Part shown: in pieces, positions 44,628 through 53,175 of the stretch
Layout of the letters: every line of letters begins with the position of its first letter
How positions within the stretch are numbered: the first letter of the stretch is position 1
From: Rhodobacteraceae bacterium HLUCCO18
GTDB lineage: Bacteria > Pseudomonadota > Alphaproteobacteria > Rhodobacterales > Rhodobacteraceae
Assembly: GCA_001314805.1 (NCBI GenBank)
Contig: LJSY01000024.1
Span: forward strand, 1-61,347
DNA length: 61,347 nt
Direction: 5' to 3'
Translations under genes and position numbers: made by a program
Notes under the pieces: model-generated
Seen by the model: only the letters and a program-made list of their open reading frames with translations
Told to the model about the DNA's origin: nothing
The model's database searches: none

Positions 44628-45245
44628 ATGGACGCACGGACCGACAAGCCGCGCACGCGGATCCAGATCCGCAACCGGGAGACGATCCTCGATGCGGCCC
44701 TCGAGGTGTTCTCGCAATACGGCTTTCGCGGCGCCACCGTGGACATGATCGCCGACGCCGCCGGCCTGTCGAAGCCGAACCTGCTCTACTACTTCCCCTC
44801 CAAGGAGGAGATTCACGTCACGCTCCTGAGCCAGCTGATGGACACCTGGCTCGATCCGCTCCGCGCGCTCGACGCGGAGGGCGACCCCGTCGAGGAAATC
44901 CTCGCCTACGCGCGCCGCAAGCTGGAGATGAGCCGGGATTTTCCCAGGGAATCCCGTCTCTTCGCAAACGAGATCGTGCAGGGCGCGCCGCGCATCGGCG
45001 CCTCCCTTTCGACCGAACTCAAGGCGCTCGTCGACGACAAGGCCCGCGTCATCGCGGGCTGGAGTGCGGCGGGCCGGATCGCCGAGGTGGACCCCCATCA
45101 CCTGATCTTCTCGATCTGGGCGCTGACCCAGCACTATGCCGATTTCGACGTGCAGGTGCGCGCGGTGCTGGGGCCGGCCCGAGACCCCCTGCGCGAGGCC
45201 GAGGTCTTTCTCGACAGCCTGTTCCGCCGCCTGCTTCTCCCCTGA
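44628..45245 (+). CDS. RutR-like TetR family regulator
   Basis: 205 residues. N-terminal HTH (TILDAALEVFSQYGFRGATV; AGLSKPNLLYYFPSKEEI). The C-terminal ligand domain resembles RutR/YcdC (ESRLFANEIVQGAPRI; HHLIFSIWALTQHYADF). RutR binds uracil or thymine and then leaves its operator. Here it is surrounded by the pyrimidine pathway and a matching operator, so it is probably its local regulator. GGGGAA a few bases upstream supports ATG 44628. It is transcribed toward the reductase gene at 45312. Confidence 0.87.
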   Translation: MDARTDKPRTRIQIRNRETILDAALEVFSQYGFRGATVDMIADAAGLSKPNLLYYFPSKEEIHVTLLSQLMDTWLDPLRALDAEGDPVEEILAYARRKLEMSRDFPRESRLFANEIVQGAPRIGASLSTELKALVDDKARVIAGWSAAGRIAEVDPHHLIFSIWALTQHYADFDVQVRAVLGPARDPLREAEVFLDSLFRRLLLP

Positions 45246-45311
45246 CTGGCCCCGTCGGGAACCTCCTGCCCCACCCGGCCGTTATCCGGGAAAGGACAAG
45301 GAGACCTCGCG

Positions 45312-45986
45312 ATGACCTATCCCTACGCCCTGACGCTGCAATCCGTCGAGCCTGTCACCCATGACACGCGCCGCTTCCGCTTCGACCGGCCCGAGGGGTT
45401 CCGGTTCGAACCCGGGCAGGCCACGCATCTGGCGATCGACCGGGACGGCTGGCGCGACGAGGACCGACCCTTCACCATGGTCTCGCAACCCGAGGAGCGC
45501 GACCACCTCGATTTCGTCATCAAGATCTATGACGACCATGATGGCGTGACCCAAGCGCTCGACACGCTGAAGCCCGGGGACCGCGTGCTGGCAACGGAGC
45601 CGGAGGGCGCGATCACCGACCACGGCGCGGGCACCTTTCTTGCGGCGGGCGCGGGTATCACGCCCTTCATCGCCATTCTCGACGCCCGCGCGCGGAATGG
45701 CGGGCTGAAGGGCGAGATCCTGATCTTCGCCAACAAGACCAAGCGCGACATCATCCTGCGTGATCACTGGGAAGATCTCGACGGGCTGACGACGCATTTC
45801 GTCACCGACGAAACCGGCGACGCCCTGCCCGACGGGCCGATCGACCGCGACTATCTCGAGGGGCGCCTGCCCACCGACCGGCCGGTCTATATCTGCGGAC
45901 CGCAGGGTTTCGTGGACGCCATGCGGCAGGTCGCCAGGGACCTCGGCGTACCGGAAGAGCACATCGTCACCGAAGCGGGCTGGTAG
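45312..45986 (+). CDS. Ferredoxin/flavodoxin-NADP reductase-like flavoprotein
   Basis: 224 residues. FAD-binding motif RPFTMVSQPEER near 54, NAD(P)-binding FLAAGAGITPFIAIL near 108 and C-terminal VYICGPQGFVDAMRQ near 195. It has no 2Fe-2S domain, so it passes electrons to a separate carrier. It lies 66 bases after the RutR-like gene and faces preA. A role in supplying electrons to a pathway enzyme or the distant P450 is a guess. Confidence 0.85.
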   Translation: MTYPYALTLQSVEPVTHDTRRFRFDRPEGFRFEPGQATHLAIDRDGWRDEDRPFTMVSQPEERDHLDFVIKIYDDHDGVTQALDTLKPGDRVLATEPEGAITDHGAGTFLAAGAGITPFIAILDARARNGGLKGEILIFANKTKRDIILRDHWEDLDGLTTHFVTDETGDALPDGPIDRDYLEGRLPTDRPVYICGPQGFVDAMRQVARDLGVPEEHIVTEAGW

Positions 45987-45988
45987 CC

Positions 45989-46039
45989 CCTTCATCTTTC
46001 CGGAAATACGACGGGGAGCGCGAGGGGCTGGCCCCTCGC
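45989..46039. terminator. Bidirectional terminator-like element, family copy B
   Basis: CCTTCATCTTTCCGGAAATACG (tail, given here by its ends CCTTCATC and AAATACG) is followed by a hairpin GCGAGGGGC-TG-GCCCCTCGC at 46020-46039. Located between convergent reductase and preA genes. Inverted relative to copy A at 13601-13660, with which it shares the GGAAAGATGAAGG tail. Confidence 0.78.
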
Positions 46040-46083
46040 CTCTCGAGAAAGGCAACCGCGCGACAGCGCGACCGCCGGATCGC

Positions 46084-47388
46084 CTATTCCGCCGCCTCCC
46101 GCGCCGCCGGGTTGTTGGGATGCGTCGTCCAGTTGGCGTAATCGGCCTCTACCGTCTTGCCGGTGCGCAGGTCGACGACCCCCGCCTCCAGTTCCTCCAT
46201 GGTGATGCAGCCCTCCACGGGGCAGACGTTCACGCAGAGGTTGCAGGCCACGCATTCCTCGTCGATCACCTCGAAGACGCGGTCCTCGGACATGGAAATC
46301 GCCTGATGCGAGGTGTCCTCGCAGGCGGCATAGCAGCGGCCGCACTTGATACAGGCGTCCTGATCGATCCGGGCCTTGGTCACGTAGTTGAGGTTCAGAT
46401 ACTGCCAGTCGGTGACGTTGGGCACCGCGCGGCCGATCAGGTCCGACAACTCCATGCCGTGGTCGTCGAGATACTGGCTGAGGCCCGATTTCATCTCCTC
46501 GACGATCTTGAAGCCATAGGTCATGGCCGCCGTGCAGACCTGGACCGTTCCCGCGCCCAGCGCCAGGAACTCCGCCGCGTCGCGCCACGTCGTGACGCCG
46601 CCGATGCCCGAGATGGGCAGACCGCGGGTCTCCGGATCGCGCGCGATCTCGGCCACCATGTTGAGCGCGATAGGCTTGACCGCCGGGCCGCAATAGCCGC
46701 CATGCGAGCCCTTGCCGTCGATCGAGGGCTCGGGGCTGAACGTGTCGAGATCGACGCTGGTGATGGAGGAAATCGTGTTGATCAGGCTGACCGCGTCCGC
46801 GCCGCCCTTCTTCGCCGCGCGCGCGGGATAGCGGATATCGGTGATGTTGGGCGTCAGCTTCACGATCACCGGCATGCGGGTGTTCTGCTTGCACCAGCGC
46901 GCGACCATCTCGATGTATTCGGGCACCTGACCCACGGCCGAGCCCATGCCGCGCTCGGACATCCCGTGCGGGCAGCCGAAGTTCAGCTCGATGCCGTCCG
47001 CGCCGGTCTCCTCCACCAGCGGCAGGATCGCCTTCCACGCCGCCTCCTCGCAGGGCACCATGATCGACACGATCATCGCCCGGTCGGGCCAGTCGCGCTT
47101 GACCTGCTTGATCTCGCGCAGGTTCACCTCGAGCGGGCGGTCGGTGATCAGCTCGATATTGTTGAGCCCCAGAAGCCGCCTGTCCGCGCCCCAGATCGCG
47201 CCGTAGCGCGGGCCGTTGACGTTGACGACGGGCGGGCCTTCCTCGCCCAGCGTCTTCCACACGACGCCGCCCCAGCCCGCCTTGAAGGCGCGGACGACGT
47301 TGTATTCCTTGTCGGTGGGCGGCGCCGAGGCAAGCCAGAAGGGGTTGGGCGATTTGATGCCGAGGAAGTCTGTGGTCAGGTCAGCCAT
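46084..47388 (-). CDS. preA: NAD-dependent dihydropyrimidine dehydrogenase subunit PreA
   Basis: 434 residues. The N-terminal barrel binds FMN (GADGIELNFGCPHGMSERGM near 130; GIGGVTTWRDAAEFLALGA near 265). The C-terminal part carries two [4Fe-4S] motifs, CIKCGRCYAACEDTS and CVACNLCVNVCPVEG. Reduces uracil or thymine to the dihydro form with electrons from PreT, step one of the pathway. It is followed by the terminator-like element. A secreted-protein gene lies between preA and preT. Confidence 0.95.
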   Translation of the reverse strand: MADLTTDFLGIKSPNPFWLASAPPTDKEYNVVRAFKAGWGGVVWKTLGEEGPPVVNVNGPRYGAIWGADRRLLGLNNIELITDRPLEVNLREIKQVKRDWPDRAMIVSIMVPCEEAAWKAILPLVEETGADGIELNFGCPHGMSERGMGSAVGQVPEYIEMVARWCKQNTRMPVIVKLTPNITDIRYPARAAKKGGADAVSLINTISSITSVDLDTFSPEPSIDGKGSHGGYCGPAVKPIALNMVAEIARDPETRGLPISGIGGVTTWRDAAEFLALGAGTVQVCTAAMTYGFKIVEEMKSGLSQYLDDHGMELSDLIGRAVPNVTDWQYLNLNYVTKARIDQDACIKCGRCYAACEDTSHQAISMSEDRVFEVIDEECVACNLCVNVCPVEGCITMEELEAGVVDLRTGKTVEADYANWTTHPNNPAAREAAE

Positions 47389-47416
47389 GGGTCAGGTCTC
47401 CTGTTCTCGGGACGTC

Positions 47417-47785
47417 TCAGGGGCAGCGCACGAAGAGGTCGGGCGCGGTGCCGTCATCGAGGTCGATGTATAGCGTGTCGGGGTCCGTCAGCGTGAAGGT
47501 GATCGAGGTCATGTAGTCGATGGGCACTTCGACGAGGCTCACGTCCTCGCCCTCGCCCTGAATGTAGAGGTTCCGGCAGTCGACCCGCGTCGCGAAGGTC
47601 GGCGCCGTGCCGGTCGCCGGGTCGCGGCGCGGGGTGCAGACGGTATGCTCGTTGAAGCCGATATGGCCCTGCCCCACCCAGAGCCGCGTCTCGATTCCGC
47701 ACCACTCGCCGAAGAAGGGCGAGCCCTCCTGCGCCGCGACCGGCGCGGCGGAGAGGAGCAGGACAAGGGCGGCGGAGCGGATCAC
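47417..47785 (-). CDS. Small secreted protein between preT and preA
   Basis: 122 residues. A signal peptide (MIRSAALVLLLSAAPVAAQEG) is cleaved at AAQ. The mature part has four Cys (GEWCGIE, HTVCTP, VDCRNL, FVRCP), suggesting two disulfides in the periplasm. No recognised domain. It starts 15 bases after preT and ends 28 before preA, so it is co-transcribed with the dehydrogenase. Function unknown; envelope-located pathway accessory is only a guess. Confidence 0.72.
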   Translation of the reverse strand: MIRSAALVLLLSAAPVAAQEGSPFFGEWCGIETRLWVGQGHIGFNEHTVCTPRRDPATGTAPTFATRVDCRNLYIQGEGEDVSLVEVPIDYMTSITFTLTDPDTLYIDLDDGTAPDLFVRCP

Positions 47786-47800
47786 GGCGCGCGGCTGCCA

Positions 47801-49135
47801 TCAGGCCGACAGGGCGCGGTGGATGTCCTCGGCGGCGTCGCGCCCCTCGGCCACGGCGGTGACGGTCAGGTCCTCGCCCCCCGAGGCGCAGTCGCCCCCG
47901 GCCCAGACCCCCTCGACCGAGGTCTTGCCCGCCCCCGTCACGGCGATCTTGCCGCGAGCAAGCTCCAGCTCGTCCGGCGCGCCCTCCAGCGTCTGGCCGA
48001 TGGCCTTGAGCACCTGGTCGGCCGGGACATCGAAGGTCTCGCCCGTGCCGGTCAGCGCGTGGCCATCCGACCTGGTGTATTCCGCGCGCACGCCCGTCAC
48101 CGCGCCATTGCCGAGAATCTCGACCGGCATGGCGTTGAAGACGATGCGCACGCCCTTGGAGGCCGCGAGGTCCTGTTCGTAGCGGCTGGCGGGCATCGCA
48201 TCGCGCCCGCGTCGGTAGAGGATCGTGACGCTTTCCGCGCCCAGAAGCTTCGACTGCACGGCGGCGTCGATGGCGGTCATGCCGCCGCCGATCACCACGA
48301 CGTTGCGGCCCACGGGAAGCGCGCCCAGATCGCCCGCCTGCCGCAGGTCCGAGATGAACTCCACCGCGTCCTCGACGCCCTCGCGGGTCTCGCCATTCGC
48401 GCGAAGCGCGTTCACGCCCGACAGGCCCATGCCGAGGAAGACCGCGTCGAACTGTTCGCGCAGGCCCGCCAGCGTCAGGTCGGGGCCCAGCGCCTTGCCG
48501 GTCTCGATCGTGATGCCGCCGATCTTCAGAAGCCAGTCGACCTCGGCCTCGGCGAAACCGCCCACGGTCTTGTAATAGGCGATGCCGTATTCGTTGAGCC
48601 CGCCGCTTTTTGCACGCGCCTCGAAGATGGTGACGTCATGGCCATGCATGGCGAGCCGGTGCGCGCAGGCAAGGCCCGCGGGCCCCGCGCCGATCACGGC
48701 GACGGTCCTGCCCGTGGGCGCGGCGCGCTGGTAGGGGTGAACGCCCGCTTCCATCACGGTGTCGGTGGCGAAGCGCTGCAGCCGGCCGATCTCCACCGGC
48801 TTGCCCTCCGCCATCTCGCGCACGCAGGCCTCTTCGCAGAGCGTTTCGGTGGGGCAGACGCGCGCGCACATGCCGCCGAGGATGTTCTGGTCGAAGATGG
48901 TCTTCGCCGCCGCCTCGGGCGTGCCGGTCGCGATCTGCCGGATGAAAAGCGGGATGTCGATCGATGTGGGACATGCCGTGATGCAAGGTGCGTCGTGGCA
49001 GAAATAGCACCGGTCCGCCGCTACGAGCGCCTCGTGGGGGTCGAGGGGAGGGTGCAGGTCGGCGAAATTCTGGTCGAGTGCCTCGGGGTCGAGCCGGGCC
49101 GAGGCAATACCCGGGGTGAAAGGACTGTTCGTCAT
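47801..49135 (-). CDS. preT: Dihydropyrimidine dehydrogenase subunit PreT (NAD(P)-FAD oxidoreductase)
   Basis: 444 residues. The N-terminal Fe-S region has CYFCHDAPCITACPTS and CARVCPTETLCEEACVR, then FAD motif VIGAGPAGLACAHRL and NAD(P) motif VIGGGMTAIDAAVQ. It takes electrons from NADH to PreA. First gene of the preT-preA unit. ATG 49135 starts the conserved protein; in-frame sequence further upstream lacks homologue-like content. A RutR-like palindrome sits about 74 bases upstream. Confidence 0.94.
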   Translation of the reverse strand: MTNSPFTPGIASARLDPEALDQNFADLHPPLDPHEALVAADRCYFCHDAPCITACPTSIDIPLFIRQIATGTPEAAAKTIFDQNILGGMCARVCPTETLCEEACVREMAEGKPVEIGRLQRFATDTVMEAGVHPYQRAAPTGRTVAVIGAGPAGLACAHRLAMHGHDVTIFEARAKSGGLNEYGIAYYKTVGGFAEAEVDWLLKIGGITIETGKALGPDLTLAGLREQFDAVFLGMGLSGVNALRANGETREGVEDAVEFISDLRQAGDLGALPVGRNVVVIGGGMTAIDAAVQSKLLGAESVTILYRRGRDAMPASRYEQDLAASKGVRIVFNAMPVEILGNGAVTGVRAEYTRSDGHALTGTGETFDVPADQVLKAIGQTLEGAPDELELARGKIAVTGAGKTSVEGVWAGGDCASGGEDLTVTAVAEGRDAAEDIHRALSA

Positions 49136-49487
49136 CGGTGATCTGGTCCCTGTCGGATGGCTGGCGCTATGGCCGCTGTCTAAGCGCACGCTGGCACGGC
49201 TTTCATTTTTTATCAAATGGTAAATTATTCGATTGGCGTTCGGATTCTGCCGTTGCATCTTCCGAGTGCAGGGATTGCCGAAAAAACGTGCATCCGGCGG
49301 ACGCCGGGGCGATGATGGGGTGCCCGGCGCGGGGCCCGGCGCGGGGCCGATGCCTTGCACGGGCGGACTTTTCCCCCGGCGGACCTTGCGATATAGGGCG
49401 CCAGATCATGCGCGCGGGAGGGAAAGCGTCCTCCGGCACCACGCTTGAGCGCACTGCGACAACAGCAAACCACAGGGGCGAGGATAG
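49136..49487. promoter_or_regulatory. 352-base divergent region between preT and accB
   Basis: No gene seen. It holds an A/T-rich patch (49201-49230) with the RutR-like palindrome at 49209-49224, and a tandem 12-base repeat CGGCGCGGGGCC at 49325-49336 and 49337-49348. The preT promoter should lie left of 49230 and that of accBC to the right. Confidence 0.6.
49209..49224. promoter_or_regulatory. RutR-like operator 2
   Basis: TTTATCAAATGGTAAA matches the RutR consensus at 11 of 14 fixed positions and its arms differ from perfect symmetry by one base pair. It is 74 bases before preT, close to the spacing of operator 1 before the aminotransferase. Confidence 0.55.
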
Positions 49488-49973
49488 ATGGCCGACAAAA
49501 CTCACGATCAGGACGTGGCGTTCATTCAGGCACTGGCCGAGCTTCTGCGCGAAAACGACCTGACCGAGCTCCATGTGAAGCGCGAATATGGCGAGACGGA
49601 CAGCCTCAATGTCCGCGTCGCGCGTCATACCGCGGCCGCGCTGCCAGCCGCGCCCGCGCCTGCGCCGGCCGCGCTCGCCGCGCCGCTGCCCGGCGCCGCA
49701 GCGCCCGCCGCCGCAACCCCCGAGGACCCCGCCCAGATGGAAGGCGCGGTGACCTCGCCCATGGTCGGCACCGTCTACCTCCAGCCCGAACCGGGGTCGG
49801 CGGCCTTCGTGTCGGTGGGCGACAAGGTGGCCGAGGGCCAGACACTTCTGATCGTCGAGGCGATGAAGACCATGAACCAGATCCCGAGCCCGCGCGCCGG
49901 AACCGTCAAGCGCATCCTCGTCGAGGACAAGTCGGCCGTCGAATACGGCGCGCCGCTGATGATCATCGAGTGA
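49488..49973 (+). CDS. accB: Acetyl-CoA carboxylase biotin carboxyl carrier protein
   Basis: 161 residues. N-terminal helical region, Ala/Pro-rich linker (about 50-85), then the biotinyl domain with EAMKTMNQI; Lys127 takes biotin. Carries the carboxyl group between AccC and the transcarboxylase in fatty-acid synthesis. accC begins 11 bases after its stop, the usual accBC operon. The preceding gap probably holds the promoter. Confidence 0.96.
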   Translation: MADKTHDQDVAFIQALAELLRENDLTELHVKREYGETDSLNVRVARHTAAALPAAPAPAPAALAAPLPGAAAPAAATPEDPAQMEGAVTSPMVGTVYLQPEPGSAAFVSVGDKVAEGQTLLIVEAMKTMNQIPSPRAGTVKRILVEDKSAVEYGAPLMIIE

Positions 49974-49984
49974 GGCCGGGCCCG

Positions 49985-51331
49985 ATGTTCAACAAGATCC
50001 TGATCGCCAATCGCGGCGAGATCGCGCTTCGCGTCATCCGGGCCGCGCGCGAGATGGGGGTGGCCACCGTTGCCGTCCATTCCACGGCCGATTCCGACGC
50101 GATGCATGTGCGCATGGCCGACGAGGCGATCTGCATCGGCCCGCCGCCTTCGACCGACAGTTACCTGAGCATGGCCTCGATCCTGTCGGCCGCCGAGATC
50201 ACCGGCGCCGAGGCGATCCACCCGGGCTACGGGTTCCTCAGCGAGAACGCCAATTTCGTGCAGGCGGTCGAGGATCACGGGATCAAGTTCATCGGACCCT
50301 CGGCGGAGCATATCCGCATGATGGGCGACAAGATCACCGCCAAGGAGACCATGCACCGGCTGGGCGTGCCCTGCGTTCCGGGCTCCGCCGGCGGCGTGGC
50401 GCATCTGGAGACCGCGCAGGTCATCGCGCATGACATCGGCTATCCGGTGATCATCAAGGCCACGGCGGGCGGTGGCGGGCGTGGCATGAAGCTCGCCCGG
50501 TCCGAGACGGATCTGGAGAACGCCTTCCGCACCGCGCGGTCCGAGGCCAAGGCCGCCTTCGGCAATGACGAGGTCTATATCGAGAAATATCTCGGCCGCC
50601 CGCGCCATATCGAGGTGCAGGTGTTCGGCGACGGAAAGGGCGGCGCGGTGCATCTGGGAGAACGCGACTGTTCGCTCCAGCGGCGCCACCAGAAGGTGCT
50701 GGAGGAAGCCCCCGGCCCCTCCATCGATCCCGAGACCCGCACGCGCATCGGCGAAACCTGCGCGCGTGCCGTGGCCGATCTGGGCTACGAGGGCGCCGGC
50801 ACGATCGAGTTTCTCTACGAGGACGGCGAATTTTACTTCATCGAGATGAACACCCGGCTTCAGGTGGAGCATCCGGTGACCGAGGCGATCTTCGGCGTGG
50901 ACCTCGTCCGCGAGCAGATCCAGGTGGCGGCAGGGATGCCCATGTCCTTCGCCCAGGACGATCTGCGGCTGAACGGCCACGCCATCGAGGTGCGCATCAA
51001 CGCCGAAAAGCTGCCGAACTTCTCCCCCTGCCCCGGCCGCATCAGCCAGTATCACGCGCCGGGGGGCCTCGGCATCCGGATGGATTCGGCGCTGTATGAC
51101 GGCTATTCGATCCCGCCCTATTACGACAGCCTGATCGCCAAGCTGATCGTCCATGGACGCAACCGGCCCGAGGCGCTGGCGCGGCTGAACCGGGCGCTGG
51201 GGGAACTGATCATAGACGGGATCGACAACACCGTGCCGCTGTTCCACGCGCTCCTTCAGGAACCCGACATCCTTGCCGGCGACTACACGATCCACTGGCT
51301 CGAGGACTGGCTCGCGCGCAACGTCGGCTGA
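49985..51331 (+). CDS. accC: Acetyl-CoA carboxylase biotin carboxylase
   Basis: 448 residues, the standard length. ATP-grasp features: IKATAGGGGRGMKLARS near 160, EKYLGRPRHIEVQVFGD near 200 and FIEMNTRLQVEHPVTE near 285 with the catalytic Glu and Arg. Carboxylates the biotin on AccB using ATP and bicarbonate. The start ATG 49985 gives MFNKILIANRGEIALRV, the family N-terminus. Confidence 0.97.
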   Translation: MFNKILIANRGEIALRVIRAAREMGVATVAVHSTADSDAMHVRMADEAICIGPPPSTDSYLSMASILSAAEITGAEAIHPGYGFLSENANFVQAVEDHGIKFIGPSAEHIRMMGDKITAKETMHRLGVPCVPGSAGGVAHLETAQVIAHDIGYPVIIKATAGGGGRGMKLARSETDLENAFRTARSEAKAAFGNDEVYIEKYLGRPRHIEVQVFGDGKGGAVHLGERDCSLQRRHQKVLEEAPGPSIDPETRTRIGETCARAVADLGYEGAGTIEFLYEDGEFYFIEMNTRLQVEHPVTEAIFGVDLVREQIQVAAGMPMSFAQDDLRLNGHAIEVRINAEKLPNFSPCPGRISQYHAPGGLGIRMDSALYDGYSIPPYYDSLIAKLIVHGRNRPEALARLNRALGELIIDGIDNTVPLFHALLQEPDILAGDYTIHWLEDWLARNVG

Positions 51332-51437
51332 GGCCGCGCAAGATAATTGCGTGCGAAATCCACGCCTTTCGCGGAATCGACATGGGCAAGGCCCGGCCGC
51401 GCGTGAAAATCGCGCGCGCGCCCCTAATTAGTGGACC

Positions 51438-52106
51438 ATGCCGCACGACATGTATCGCCCCCCACGTCCGCCGCTCAGCCCCGCGCTGATGCTGCGGGCC
51501 TATGCAGCGGGCATATTCCCGATGTCCGAAGGGGCCGGCGACCCGACGCTTTTCTGGGTCGATCCGCAGCGGCGCGGCGTGTTTCCGCTGGACCGGTTCC
51601 ATGTCTCGCGCTCGCTGATGCGCCGGATCCGCAAGGGCGGGTTCGACGTGCGCGTGAATTCCGATTTCCTCGGCACGGTCGCGGGCTGCGCCGACCGGGA
51701 GCTTACCTGGATCAACGCCGAGATCTTCCAGTGCTACATGTCGCTCCACGCCACCGGCCACGCCCATTCGGTCGAGGTCTGGGAGGACGACACGCTCGTC
51801 GGCGGGGTCTTCGGCGTGGTGCTGGGCGGCGCGTTTTTCGGCGAATCGATGTTCTCGCGGCGCAAGGATGCGTCCAAGATCGCGCTCGCCTGGCTTATCG
51901 CGCGGCTCAACCATGGCGGCTTCCGTCTGTTCGACACGCAATTCGTGACCGAGCATTTGCAGTCGCTGGGAGCTGTGGAAGTGCCGCGCGCCGTCTACCG
52001 CGACGCGCTGCAGCACGCGCTTGGCAGCTCCGCGGATTTTCTTGCGATGCCCGAGGGGCTACCGGCTCAGGACGTGCTGGCACATCTGAGAACCCAGACG
52101 TCGTAG
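51438..52106 (+). CDS. aat: Leucyl/phenylalanyl-tRNA-protein transferase
   Basis: 222 residues. Family motifs: AAGIFPMSEG near 20, FWVDPQRRGVFPLD near 35, GVFGVVLGGAFFGESMFS near 123 and GFRLFDTQFVTEHLQSLG near 165. Adds Leu or Phe to N-terminal Arg/Lys of proteins to send them to ClpAP (N-degron pathway). Its 3' end overlaps the convergent DUF2155 gene by 40 bases, so both coding ends share sequence on opposite strands. Confidence 0.95.
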   Translation: MPHDMYRPPRPPLSPALMLRAYAAGIFPMSEGAGDPTLFWVDPQRRGVFPLDRFHVSRSLMRRIRKGGFDVRVNSDFLGTVAGCADRELTWINAEIFQCYMSLHATGHAHSVEVWEDDTLVGGVFGVVLGGAFFGESMFSRRKDASKIALAWLIARLNHGGFRLFDTQFVTEHLQSLGAVEVPRAVYRDALQHALGSSADFLAMPEGLPAQDVLAHLRTQTS

Positions 52107-52687
52107 CGCGGGTGTTCCAGCGCGCTCAGCGCAGGCGAGGACGCGACCATCCACCCGTCGAACAGCGTGTTGCCCCCGGTGTCGATCACGCGAACATGCG
52201 CGAAGGCGTCCGATGCGGGGTTCTCGGCGGGATAACGGCATTCCGGCACGTTGATCGCGATCCGCCCGAAAAGAACGGTCTGCCCGATCTCCAGCTCGAT
52301 ATCCGTGGGTCGGCCCAGCATCCGGTCGAGCGCCCTGAGCGTGATGCGCCCGCCCTCCCGGGCGACCGCCTGGCTGACCGAGGTGACGGGCGTCGAGGCC
52401 CCCGGAAACCGCTCGACCAGGCCGCCGTTCTGACCGGGCCTGCCGGGACCGATGGCCACGCCGTTGTCGGCCGGCGGCAGAAGCACCGCCTCGCCGTCCA
52501 GCCACGGCATGTCGAGAGAGTCATTTGCCCCGATGGACCCGCCGCCGGGGGCCGCGCCCGATCCTTCTGGCCCCGAGCCCTCCGGAAGCATGGTTTCGCC
52601 GAACGTGTCGAATTGCTGCGCGGATGCCACGGATACGGGCACGGCAAGCAAGACCGCCAGCGCCGCGTATAGGACCGGGCCGCGCAT
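52067..52687 (-). CDS. DUF2155 exported protein
   Basis: 206 residues. Signal peptide (ALAVLLAVPVSVASAQQ), a Gly/Pro-rich linker of about 70 residues, then the DUF2155 core ITLRALDRMLGRPTDIELE and GRIAINVPECRYPAENP. Conserved in alphaproteobacteria next to mlaD- and NADH dehydrogenase-related genes; function unknown, but the context suggests envelope. ATG overlaps the MlaD stop (ATGA). Its C-terminus is antisense to the aat end. Confidence 0.87.
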   Translation of the reverse strand: MRGPVLYAALAVLLAVPVSVASAQQFDTFGETMLPEGSGPEGSGAAPGGGSIGANDSLDMPWLDGEAVLLPPADNGVAIGPGRPGQNGGLVERFPGASTPVTSVSQAVAREGGRITLRALDRMLGRPTDIELEIGQTVLFGRIAINVPECRYPAENPASDAFAHVRVIDTGGNTLFDGWMVASSPALSALEHPRYDVWVLRCASTS

Positions 52688-53145
52688 CACCCGCCCTCGC
52701 CGCTGACGAAGCGCATCAGGAGCGTGATCAGGCTCACCGAGCTTTGCGTGTCGTAGAAGGCGTCGCCGGCCGCCAGCACGAAGGGGGACCCTCCCGGAAT
52801 GATCTCGACGAAGGTTCCGCCCAGTAGGCCCTCGGACGAGATGGCCACGGCGGAATCGTCTGGCAGTTCGATCCCCTCGGCCAGCGCGAAAGTGGTCTCG
52901 GCGCGGAAGGTCTCGGGGTCCAGTTCCATCGCCGTGACCGTGCCGACGCGCACGCCGGCCAGCCGGACCTCGGTTCCAACGCCCACCCCCTCGGCCGAGC
53001 GGAAGGAAGCGGTCAGCGCATAGGTGCCGCCGCTGCCCGAAAAGCCCCCGGCGGAGGAGGTGGCGTAGACGAAGAAGCCCAATGCGGCCAGAACGACCGC
53101 GGCCCCCACGATGATCTCCGTGATTGTGTCGTCGCGCTCGGCCAT
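52687..53145 (-). CDS. mlaD: MlaD-like phospholipid transport protein (MCE domain)
   Basis: 152 residues. N-terminal membrane anchor (TEIIVGAAVVLAALGFFVYA) and one MCE domain (SFRSAEGVGVGTEVRLAGVRVG; LGGTFVEIIPGG). MlaD forms hexamers that hold phospholipid in an inner-membrane MlaFEDB complex. The ATPase and permease genes are not beside it, so it may work with a complex encoded elsewhere. Overlaps DUF2155 by four bases and lies 30 bases after NDUFA12. Confidence 0.92.
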   Translation of the reverse strand: MAERDDTITEIIVGAAVVLAALGFFVYATSSAGGFSGSGGTYALTASFRSAEGVGVGTEVRLAGVRVGTVTAMELDPETFRAETTFALAEGIELPDDSAVAISSEGLLGGTFVEIIPGGSPFVLAAGDAFYDTQSSVSLITLLMRFVSGEGG

Positions 53146-53175
53146 GGCGGCCTGTCCTCTCCTGCGCCGGTCGCC

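Noticed and set aside
49136-49360. N-terminal extension of preT to upstream ATG at 49360
   Set aside because: The extra 75 residues are low complexity, lack homologue-like content and would run through the RutR-like operator.
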